A stretch of DNA of 64,000 nt from Variovorax paradoxus (lineage in GTDB: Bacteria; Pseudomonadota; Gammaproteobacteria; Burkholderiales; Burkholderiaceae_C). Below the pieces are notes generated by a model. It was not told the DNA's origin and did not search any database. It worked only from the letters and a program-made list of their open reading frames with translations. The stretch covers positions 1,860,001 to 1,924,000 of the forward strand of contig NZ_CP123990.1 of NCBI RefSeq assembly GCF_029919115.1, in the 5' to 3' direction. Within the stretch, counting starts at the first letter, position 1. Every line of letters begins with the position of its first letter. This document shows positions 36,101-42,275 of this stretch, one piece after another. Both the position numbers and the translations under genes were made by a program.

Positions 36101-36360
36101 TCGCCGCTCGAGAGAATCTGTAGATCGACCGCCCTGATTCGATCGGCCTCCACGCGTGGCAGGAAATCGTGGTCCGTCTTTCCACGCGCGCCGTCGAGCG
36201 ACACGTTGAGCAGCTCGCACGCCCGCCGGTTGAGATGCACGAACCGCGAGGCCTCGTCCTTGACGATGACCGCCTGCCCGACCGCATCGAGGATCGCCGC
36301 CACCTGAACCCACGGATCGGTTTGATCGCCGGGCTGCTGTGCTGCGCGGGACTCTCCCAT
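33133..36360 (-). CDS. PAS-GGDEF-EAL protein (c-di-GMP signalling, degenerate GGDEF)
   Basis: A 1075-residue cytoplasmic protein without transmembrane segments. Five PAS domains can be recognised in order: about 20-125 (LDAVGQAVIVKDEASRFVHL), 135-255 (ELHPQITWTADAAGAITEVG), 265-385 (DSVPVMMWLTDQNGEATFHS), 390-510 (FDSSPDCISMLDLSGNTLLM) and 530-645 (LENTMDCVLVVDHAWRIAYM). The GGDEF domain (about 655-810) has GADEF at 732-736 in place of GGDEF, so cyclase activity is doubtful. The EAL domain (about 835-1070) looks intact: FEALVRW, ITESVLL, DDFGTGYSSLGYLRSFPFDK and EGVET retain the metal and general-base residues. Predicted net role: c-di-GMP breakdown in response to PAS signals. GGAGAC lies nine bases upstream of the ATG. 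Divergent from a chemoreceptor gene. Confidence 0.88.
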   Translation of the reverse strand: MGESRAAQQPGDQTDPWVQVAAILDAVGQAVIVKDEASRFVHLNRRACELLNVSLDGARGKTDHDFLPRVEADRIRAVDLQILSSGESRSFEEEITTGDGSTRTLVTLKQAVDLTGSIGKLLVVVISDVTELRTAERVLLASEAHYRSFVELHPQITWTADAAGAITEVGPGWPALTGNSVEKTLGSGWECALHTDDLERVRTQWIDSVARGVPFDAEYRVLSAADGRYRWFRARAAPRRDESHAIVRWYGLLEDVHQRRIAIEALRESESLFRLIADSVPVMMWLTDQNGEATFHSRLWLEVTGQTEIESLGAGWSRAIHPEDRASVLEQFEAASAQRIPVQLDYRLRRADGSWAWVIDTGAPRLAPDGGFLGYAGSILDVTERREAEAALRESEASIRSIFDSSPDCISMLDLSGNTLLMNKAARQMIGLDVSELANRDALETIFPEGRLRKLSAMFDVVRAGGTSRLEVDAIDAQGVHRWLDVIGAPVLDASGEPIRMVSMWRDITEAKAARNDAVVAQQQAERAATRLSAVLENTMDCVLVVDHAWRIAYMNENARRFLRLGEEAMNASLWDLFPAEVESLFGDYFRQATMGNKAVSFEEFVPATQVWLEVHASPTEDGLSIFFRDTTARRRAEQERFQAQSQVSHMARHDVLTGLPNRLAFHEVLQRHLNDAGGDGTSVAVLTLDLDGFKAVNDAYGHPVGDILLQKVAQRLRLGLAGEEHTLARLGADEFAVGCAGLPHPDAAIEIARRLMGILLAPFDLEGNKVSIGASVGVAMAPDDGGTVDDIKRASAVALHRAKAAGVRSLRRYAKSMDAHLQTRQALKLSMREALAHGEFEVHFQALVNLASNRCTTFEALVRWRHPDRGMISPADFIPIAEETGLIVELGEWVLGEACREAATWPDGIGVAVNLSPVQFGADNLIEVIENALDASGLCPSRLQLEITESVLLGNDDRNLRTLQEIRQLGVKIAMDDFGTGYSSLGYLRSFPFDKIKVDRSFIADLPDSKSLAIIRAVAGIGTSLGIATTVEGVETEAQLQIIRQEGFDEAQGYLFARPVPASQVHGLIASRRN

Positions 36361-36521
36361 GTCGATGTCTCCGATGTCTCCTGTCTGGATGCTCAAGGCT
36401 TGCCCTCGTTTTCCGGAGCGGGCGTCAGCCAATGGTGCAATCTGAACGAGCCTTCGGCCTACACCTTGTTCAGTGCGGCGGGCCCGCCCGCCTCCAGGTC
36501 CAAAATTTCTCGCCGCGGCCT

Positions 36522-36547
36522 TCAACTTTCGGCTTAGTTGCCGATAA
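36522..36547 (+). promoter_or_regulatory. FliA (sigma-28) type flagellar promoter
   Basis: GCCGATAA at 36540-36547 is an exact match to the sigma-28 -10 consensus. TCAACTTT at 36522-36529 matches the -35 consensus TAAAGTTT at 6 of 8 positions, with a spacer of 10 (usual 11). It reads towards the chemoreceptor gene starting at 36631, placing that gene in the flagellar-chemotaxis regulon. The remainder of the 270-base gap shows no gene. Confidence 0.65.
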
Positions 36548-36630
36548 CCGGATGTGGCAGCCCTGCGACCCGAGCGCCCAGAGCTCCACTCCCGACCGGA
36601 CACGCCCCTCACCTGTGAAAGAAGAGCTCC

Positions 36631-38202
36631 ATGCACTTGCGAGATATGAAAATCGGCATCCGCCTCAGCGGAGGCTTTGCCGCCATCTTGTTGCTGATGA
36701 TGCTGGTTTCCGGCGTCGCCCTGATCCGGCTGAATGCCGTGGCGCATTCGGCCAGCGTGATGGTCGACGAAGCGCTGGTAAAGGAACGCGTTGCAAACCG
36801 CTGGGCCAACCTGCTCGGCCCGAGCATCGTCCACTCCTTTGGCATGGCCAAGGCCACAGACAGTGCGAATGAAGCCTACTTCAAGAAGAACCTGACCGAG
36901 GGGGTGGCGTCGATCAACCCGGTCCAGGAGGAGATGGGCAGGCTGCTCACCTCGCCGGATGAGAAGAAGTCGTTCGACGACGTGGTCGAGGCCCGCAAGA
37001 AGGTGTTGGCCCACCTGGCGACAATCAACAAGCTGAAGGCGGCCGGCGACAACGAAGCGGCCGGCAAGCTGGCCGACACGGACTACCAGGCGGCGCTTCA
37101 GGTCTACGGCAAGGCCGTGCAGCAGATTGCAGAAAACCAGCGGGTGCAGATCGACGCGAAAGCCCGCGAGATCCAACAGATCCATCAGAGCGGCCGCTGG
37201 GTCGTGATTTGCCTGTCCGCCGTTGCGCTGCTGGCGGGTGCCTTGTGCGCGTGGCGGCTCACCGTGGGAATCGTGCGTCCGATGCGCGATGCGCTCGGCC
37301 TGGCGGAGCGGGTGGCGGCAGGTGACCTGACCACCCGGATCGTCGCCAGCACACGCGACGAGGTCGGCCAGTTGCTGACGGCGCTCAAGTCGATGAACGA
37401 CAACCTCTCGAAGGTGGTCGGCGAGGTGCGCCAAGGCACTGACACGATCGCCACGGCGTCCGGCCAGATCGCATCGGGAAACCAGGACTTGTCGTCACGC
37501 ACGGAGCAGCAGGCAAGTTCACTCCAGCAAACCGCCGCCTCCATGGAGGAGTTGACTTCTACAGTCAAGCAGAACGCGGACAACGCCCGCCAGGCCAACC
37601 AGCTTGCGGCCTCGGCGTCCGAAGTGGCGGTGCGCGGCGGCAGCGTGGTGAGCGAGGTGGTCGACACCATGGGATCGATCAACTCGTCATCGCGCAAGAT
37701 CGTGGACATCATCGCGGTGATCGACGGCATCGCGTTCCAGACCAACATCCTGGCGCTGAACGCCGCAGTGGAGGCGGCCCGCGCCGGCGAGCAGGGCAGG
37801 GGCTTCGCGGTGGTGGCGGCAGAGGTGCGCAACCTTGCGCAGCGCTCGGCCGCAGCGGCCAAGGAAGTCAAGGGCTTGATCGACGACTCTGTCGGCAAGG
37901 TCGAGGCCGGCAGCCAGAAGGTGGCTGAAGCAGGCCAGACGATGGATGAAATTGTCGCGAGCGTGCGCCGGGTGACCGACATCATGGGCGAGATCGCCGC
38001 CGCCAGCCAGGAGCAGACGACCGGCATCGAGCAGATCAACCAGGCCATCACGCAGATGGACCAGGTCACCCAGCAGAACGCCGCGCTGGTGGAAGAAGCC
38101 GCTGCTGCAGCCGCCTCGCTGCAGGACCAGGCGGGCAACCTGTCTCAGTTGGTGGGTGTCTTCAGGTTGGACGAGGCGCGCCGCGAAATGGCGTTCGCCT
38201 GA
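36631..38202 (+). CDS. Methyl-accepting chemotaxis protein
   Basis: A 523-residue chemoreceptor with topology TM1 (about 15-34), a four-helix-bundle periplasmic ligand domain (about 35-188), TM2 (about 190-210), HAMP (about 211-265) and the long cytoplasmic coiled-coil. The signalling tip IDGIAFQTNILALNAAVEAA begins near residue 364. The Tar/Tsr-like methylation region SSRTEQQASSLQQTAASMEE (about 288-307) is also present. It senses an unknown small molecule and controls CheA. The C-terminus lacks an NWETF-type CheR tether. The start is ATG 36631 with AAAGAAGAG upstream. A FliA-type promoter precedes it. Confidence 0.92.
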   Translation: MHLRDMKIGIRLSGGFAAILLLMMLVSGVALIRLNAVAHSASVMVDEALVKERVANRWANLLGPSIVHSFGMAKATDSANEAYFKKNLTEGVASINPVQEEMGRLLTSPDEKKSFDDVVEARKKVLAHLATINKLKAAGDNEAAGKLADTDYQAALQVYGKAVQQIAENQRVQIDAKAREIQQIHQSGRWVVICLSAVALLAGALCAWRLTVGIVRPMRDALGLAERVAAGDLTTRIVASTRDEVGQLLTALKSMNDNLSKVVGEVRQGTDTIATASGQIASGNQDLSSRTEQQASSLQQTAASMEELTSTVKQNADNARQANQLAASASEVAVRGGSVVSEVVDTMGSINSSSRKIVDIIAVIDGIAFQTNILALNAAVEAARAGEQGRGFAVVAAEVRNLAQRSAAAAKEVKGLIDDSVGKVEAGSQKVAEAGQTMDEIVASVRRVTDIMGEIAAASQEQTTGIEQINQAITQMDQVTQQNAALVEEAAAAAASLQDQAGNLSQLVGVFRLDEARREMAFA

Positions 38203-38324
38203 CCGAACTCGAACGCAAAAGGACAGCGGAGGCGGCCTGCCCGCATCGGCATCGGTGCGGCGGCGCAATCGCCAAGCGGCTGTGGGTTTGCGCAGGCAGC
38301 GTGAAGCTGCAAGAGATGGGGGAT

Positions 38325-38401
38325 TGGCCTGCCCGGAGGGGATCGAACCCCCGACAACCTGCTTAGAAGGCAGGTGCTCTATCCAACTGAGCTACGGGCA
38401 G
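38325..38401 (-). tRNA. tRNA-Arg (TCT anticodon)
   Basis: On the minus strand the sequence runs from 38401 to 38325. The acceptor stem CTGCCCG pairs with CGGGCAG, TA occupies positions 8-9, and the anticodon stem CCTGC/GCAGG encloses the loop CTTCTAA with anticodon TCT. The T-arm is GGGGG-TTCGATC-CCCTC, the discriminator is G, and the CCA end is encoded. It reads the AGA/AGG arginine codons, which are rare in this GC-rich genome. Confidence 0.95.
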
Positions 38402-38445
38402 ATTCCGGGCCGGACAGAAGCAAAACGAAAAATACAGAAGAAACT

Positions 38446-38522
<77 letters not shown>

Positions 38523-38558
38523 ACAAGCCTTCTATTCTAGCTTGAATATCGGGTGCCC

Positions 38559-39263
38559 TCAGCGTTTCTCGTATTGCGTCTTGCCGAAAAGAATCTCGCG
38601 TTCCTTGTCGCCGGTGATCGGCTGGCGCAAATCGGCCAGCACTTTCACTCCGCGCTGCACTGCGGGCCTGGCGGCGATGGCGTCGAACCAGGCTTTCAGG
38701 TGCGGGTAGTCGGTGAGGGTAATGCCCTGTTTGTCCCAGCTGCGCAGCCACGGGAAGATGGCGATGTCGGCAATGGAATAGGTCTTGCCGGCAATGAACT
38801 TGTTCTTCGACAGCTGCTTGTCGATCACGCCGTAGAGCCGCTTGGCTTCGTTGCTGTAGCGCTCGATGGCGTAGGTGATCTTTTCAGGCGCATACATGCG
38901 AAAGTGATGCGCCTGGCCGAGCATGGGGCCAACGCCGCCCATCTGGAACATGAGCCATTGCAGCACGTCGTAGCGTTCGCGGTCCGACTTGGGCAGCAGC
39001 TTGCCGGTCTTGCCTGCGAGGTAAACGAGGATGGCGCCCGATTCGAAGAGCGAAATGGGCTTGCCGTCCGGACCGTCGGGGTCGGTAATGGCGGGAATCT
39101 TGTTGTTGGGGCTGATCTGCAGGAAATCAGGCGCGAACTGGTCGCCCTTGCCAATGTTGATCGGTCGGGCGTTGTACGGCAGGCCGCACTCCTCCAGCAT
39201 GATGTGGATCTTGTGGCCGTTGGGCGTTGGCCAGGAATAAACCTCGATGGGCGATGCAGGCAT
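38559..39263 (-). CDS. Glutathione S-transferase family protein (YghU/YfcG-like)
   Basis: A 234-residue two-domain GST. The N-terminal thioredoxin fold begins VYSWPTPNGHKIHIMLEECG with the conserved TPNG/N-K pattern of the YfcG/YghU (nu class) enzymes. The cis-proline and Ser-Glu region is KIPAITDPDGPDGKPISLFE (SLFESG binds glutathione). The C-terminal helical domain includes MFQMGGVGPMLGQAHHF and a final SIADIAIFPWLRSW, also class typical. These proteins use glutathione disulphide and act as disulphide-bond reductases or peroxidases. ATG 39263 is the natural start. The two tRNA genes lie downstream on the same strand. Confidence 0.87.
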   Translation of the reverse strand: MPASPIEVYSWPTPNGHKIHIMLEECGLPYNARPINIGKGDQFAPDFLQISPNNKIPAITDPDGPDGKPISLFESGAILVYLAGKTGKLLPKSDRERYDVLQWLMFQMGGVGPMLGQAHHFRMYAPEKITYAIERYSNEAKRLYGVIDKQLSKNKFIAGKTYSIADIAIFPWLRSWDKQGITLTDYPHLKAWFDAIAARPAVQRGVKVLADLRQPITGDKEREILFGKTQYEKR

Positions 39264-39371
39264 GTCTCGGGGCTCCGATGTGCGGGTTGTGGTTCGAGGC
39301 AGGCAGGATATACGCGGCGATGCAAATGTGCGCGGGGCAGGGAATTGCGCGGCCGATGCCCGCCGCGGCGC

Positions 39372-41051
39372 TCAGGCGACGGCCGAAGTGGACGACAGGT
39401 GCTGGTGAATCAATGCCACCACGGCAGCGCCTTCGCCGATGGCGCCGCCCACGCGCTTGACCGAGCCCGAGCGCACGTCGCCCACGGCAAAGACGCCCTG
39501 CACGCTGGACTCGAGCGCCGCTGAGGGGCGCGCCGGAAAGCCGCTGCTCGCCGCATCGCCCGTCAGCACAAAGCCGTGCTTGTCGACCGAAACACCGCAC
39601 CCCTCGAGCCAGCTGGTTTCGGGCTCGGCGCCGACAAACAGGAAGATGTTTCGGGCCGCGCAATCGTGTTCGTCGCCGGTGGTCTGGCTGCGCCACCTGG
39701 CGCCGGTCAGGCCTTCGTCGGAGCTTCCGTTCAGCTTTACCAGCTGCGTGTGCGGATGCAGTTCGATGTTGGGCGTGGCCTCGATGCGGTCGATGAGGTA
39801 GCGCGACATGCTGGCCGCGAGGGATGGGCCGCGCACCAGCACATTGACCTTGGCCGCATGCCGCGACAGGAACACCGCGGCTTGCCCCGCCGAGTTGCCG
39901 CCGCCTACCAGTGCCACCTCCTGCTGCGAACAAAGCTTGGCTTCGATGGCCGAAGCCCAGTACCAGATGCCGCGGCCTTCGAACTCGGAGAGCCGCGGAA
40001 CATCGGGCCGCCGATAGCGCGCGCCGCTGGCAATGACCACCGTGCGCGCGTTGATGGTGCGCCCGTCGGCCAGCGCGATGCGCAGGCTGCCCATTGCGTT
40101 CTTGCGCGTGCAGTCCAGCGAGGTGACCTTGGCTGGAATGAGCATCTCGACGCCGAACTTCTGCGCTTGCACAAAGGCCCGGCCCGCGAGGGCCTGCCCC
40201 GAAATGCCGGTGGGAAAGCCAAGGTAGTTCTCGATGCGCGCGCTGGCGCCGGCCTGGCCACCGAAGGCGCGGCAATCGAGAACGATCACGTGCAGGCCTT
40301 CGGATGCGGCATACACCGCAGTTGCCAGGCCGGCCGGGCCGGCACCGACCACGGCCACGTCGAACAGCTCATCGCGCTCGGCGGTGTCCACCATGCCAAG
40401 GCAGCGCGCCAAGGCATCTTCGGCCGGATTGACCAGCACCGAGCCGTCGGGGCACACGGCCAGCAGCTTGCAGGTGCCGTACTGTTCGAGCAGCGCCGCG
40501 GCGTCGGGGTCTTCCGCCGCATCGACCAGGTGATACGGGTGCCCGTTGCGGCGCAAGAAGTTTTCCAGCCGCGCCATGTCGGGCGACTCGGGCTTGCCGA
40601 TGAGCACCGGCCCGCTCGCACCCGATTCGATCAGCGCCACGCGCCGCAAGATCAGCGCGCGGGTAATGCGTTCGCCGAGGTCGGCCTCGGCCACGAGCAG
40701 TGCGCGCAACTGGGGCGGGGGTACGACGATCGCTTCGACGTCTTCGTCGGCATGTCCATCGACCAGGGCAGGGCGGCCGCTGAGCTGGCCCACCTCGGCA
40801 AGAAACTCGCCCGGCCCCTGGCGAACGATGGGCACCACGTGCCCGAGGCCGTCGCGCTGCGTAATGGCCACCACGCCCTTGAGCAGCACGAACATGCCAG
40901 GGCCTGTTTCGCCGGCGGTGAACAGTCTTTCCCCGCGGGCAAAACGCTGCACCGTTCCGAATCGCGCGATGCGCGCGATTTCGGTATCGCTGAGAACGGG
41001 AAAGGTCTGGTGAAGACGATTGTCGAAATTGCTGCTTGCGTCTGTGGCCAT
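39372..41051 (-). CDS. cAMP-binding-domain / thioredoxin-like / flavoprotein fusion lacking the redox CxxC
   Basis: A 559-residue three-part protein. Residues about 15-135 form a cyclic-nucleotide-binding domain (FARGERLFTAGETGPGMFVL). Residues about 150-225 resemble a thioredoxin-like domain (RRNGHPYHLVDAAEDPDAAA). Residues about 230-555 form a thioredoxin-reductase-like FAD/NAD(P)H module with VAVVGAGPAGLATAVYAASE, FGGQAGASARIENYLGFP and GVFAVGDVRSGSVKRVGGAI. Thioredoxin reductases have a CATC pair in the NADPH domain; here the position reads YWASA, so it cannot reduce thioredoxin the usual way. It may be a cyclic-nucleotide-gated oxidoreductase acting on another substrate. The start at 41051 is chosen over 41084 for lack of homology upstream. 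No ribosome site is clear. Confidence 0.85.
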   Translation of the reverse strand: MATDASSNFDNRLHQTFPVLSDTEIARIARFGTVQRFARGERLFTAGETGPGMFVLLKGVVAITQRDGLGHVVPIVRQGPGEFLAEVGQLSGRPALVDGHADEDVEAIVVPPPQLRALLVAEADLGERITRALILRRVALIESGASGPVLIGKPESPDMARLENFLRRNGHPYHLVDAAEDPDAAALLEQYGTCKLLAVCPDGSVLVNPAEDALARCLGMVDTAERDELFDVAVVGAGPAGLATAVYAASEGLHVIVLDCRAFGGQAGASARIENYLGFPTGISGQALAGRAFVQAQKFGVEMLIPAKVTSLDCTRKNAMGSLRIALADGRTINARTVVIASGARYRRPDVPRLSEFEGRGIWYWASAIEAKLCSQQEVALVGGGNSAGQAAVFLSRHAAKVNVLVRGPSLAASMSRYLIDRIEATPNIELHPHTQLVKLNGSSDEGLTGARWRSQTTGDEHDCAARNIFLFVGAEPETSWLEGCGVSVDKHGFVLTGDAASSGFPARPSAALESSVQGVFAVGDVRSGSVKRVGGAIGEGAAVVALIHQHLSSTSAVA

Positions 41052-41145
41052 TTGAAAAAACTCCGTGTCGCGAACCCACCGCATTAGACAACCTCAGGGC
41101 CTTGGCTGGGCATTCAGGGTTGCCAGGCCGCACGGGCTGTAACAC

Positions 41146-41174
41146 CCGTCATGCAAATGCAATGCCATTGACAT
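41146..41174 (+). promoter_or_regulatory. Weak Pho-box-like 11-bp repeats before olsB-like gene
   Basis: Three heptamers spaced by 11 bases (CCGTCAT, ATGCAAT, TTGACAT) resemble the Pho-box half-site CTGTCAT at 6, 4 and 5 of 7 positions. They end about 50 bases upstream of the acyltransferase gene. Matches are weaker than at ppk1 or pstS, so this is tentative. Confidence 0.3.
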
Positions 41175-41223
41175 GCCGGTTTCACCGCGAGTGCAGAGAC
41201 TCCGTCGGCAGAAAGGGTTCCCA

Positions 41224-42099
41224 ATGAAAGAACTGCCCAATCCGACGTTTCCGCTGTCGCAGATCGGACTGCGCGCCGCCTTGTGGCCCGTCCCTGCTGT
41301 TGCAAACGCCGCGCGCACGTCGGTGCCCGAGGCGCCTGCTGCGGTTCTGGTGCCACCGGTCGTCGATGCCAAGCAGGGCATCACGGTGAGCTGGGCGCGC
41401 CACCTCGATGACGTGCGCGCCGCGCAGCGCCTGCGCTACGAAGTGTTCGTCGGCGAAATGGGCGCACGCGTGAGCACGCCGGTGCCCGGACACGACATCG
41501 ACCTGTTCGACGACTTCTGTGAGCACCTGCTGGTGCGCGACGAGCTCACGCAGCAAGTAATTGGCACCTACCGCGTGCTCACGCCGGCCCAGGCCCGGCG
41601 TGTGGGCAGCACCTACAGCGACACCGAGTTCGACCTGACCCGGCTGCGCGACCTGCGCGAGCGCATGGTCGAGCTGGGCCGCAGCTGCGTGCACCCCGAT
41701 CACCGGCAGGGCGGGGTCATTCTTGCGCTGTGGGGCGCCCTGGCGGGCTTCATGCATCGCAACAAGCTCGACACGATGATCGGCTGCGCGAGCATTCCCA
41801 TGTCACACAACGGCGTGACCAATGGCGATGCGGCGGCCAGTATCTGGCGCCAGCTGTCGGCCAGCCACATGGCGCCGATCCAGTACCAGGTGCAGCCAAG
41901 GCTGCCGTTGCCGGTCGAGCGCCTGGACAGCGCGCTCGACGTCGAGCCGCCCGCGCTCATCAAGGGTTACCTGCGCCTGGGCGCCAAGGTGCTTGGCGCA
42001 CCCGCATGGGACCCGGACTTCAACACCGCGGACCTGCCGATGCTGATGCGCATCGACGACTTGCCGGCGCGCTACCGCAAGCACTTTCTCGGCGCATGA
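41224..42099 (+). CDS. olsB: GNAT-type acyltransferase, OlsB-like (ornithine lipid synthesis)
   Basis: A 291-residue acyltransferase of the L-ornithine N-alpha-acyltransferase/hemolysin-like GNAT group. ISWARHLDDVRAAQRLRYEV-type sequence (VSWARHLDDVRAAQRLRYEV, residues about 57-76) is followed by VFVGEMGA, a motif of this family. LVRDELTQQVIGTYRVLTPA, ELGRSCVHPDHRQGGVILAL and the conserved GCASIPMSHNGVT complete it. OlsB adds a 3-hydroxyacyl chain to ornithine, the first step to ornithine lipids, which replace phospholipids in phosphate starvation. Its position directly before ppk1 and the Pho cluster fits that role. ATG 41224 is chosen since the family match starts there. The olsA partner is not in this window. 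Confidence 0.78.
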   Translation: MKELPNPTFPLSQIGLRAALWPVPAVANAARTSVPEAPAAVLVPPVVDAKQGITVSWARHLDDVRAAQRLRYEVFVGEMGARVSTPVPGHDIDLFDDFCEHLLVRDELTQQVIGTYRVLTPAQARRVGSTYSDTEFDLTRLRDLRERMVELGRSCVHPDHRQGGVILALWGALAGFMHRNKLDTMIGCASIPMSHNGVTNGDAAASIWRQLSASHMAPIQYQVQPRLPLPVERLDSALDVEPPALIKGYLRLGAKVLGAPAWDPDFNTADLPMLMRIDDLPARYRKHFLGA

Positions 42100-42176
42100 A
42101 ACCGGCGGTCGCCCGGCCCGCCGCCAGGCCTTCGGCTTCCTTGCCCGGTCCGGGCGAGATGGCCGGCGGGGAATCG

Positions 42177-42226
42177 GCGTCACAGGAGCGTCACGGAAAC
42201 GTCACAAACAAGGACGAAACTGTCAT
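42177..42226 (+). promoter_or_regulatory. Pho-box array upstream of ppk1
   Basis: GCGTCAC (42177), GCGTCAC (42188) and ACGTCAC (42199) recur exactly every 11 bases, the period of PhoB half-sites, followed by a consensus half-site CTGTCAT at 42220. A CATATT at 42224-42229 could be the -10. The array lies 50-100 bases before the ppk1 start and suggests PhoB activation. Confidence 0.7.
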
Positions 42227-42275
42227 ATTTCCGCCTACGTGTGCTCCCGTGCCCCTTGCCCCAGAATCAGTGCCC

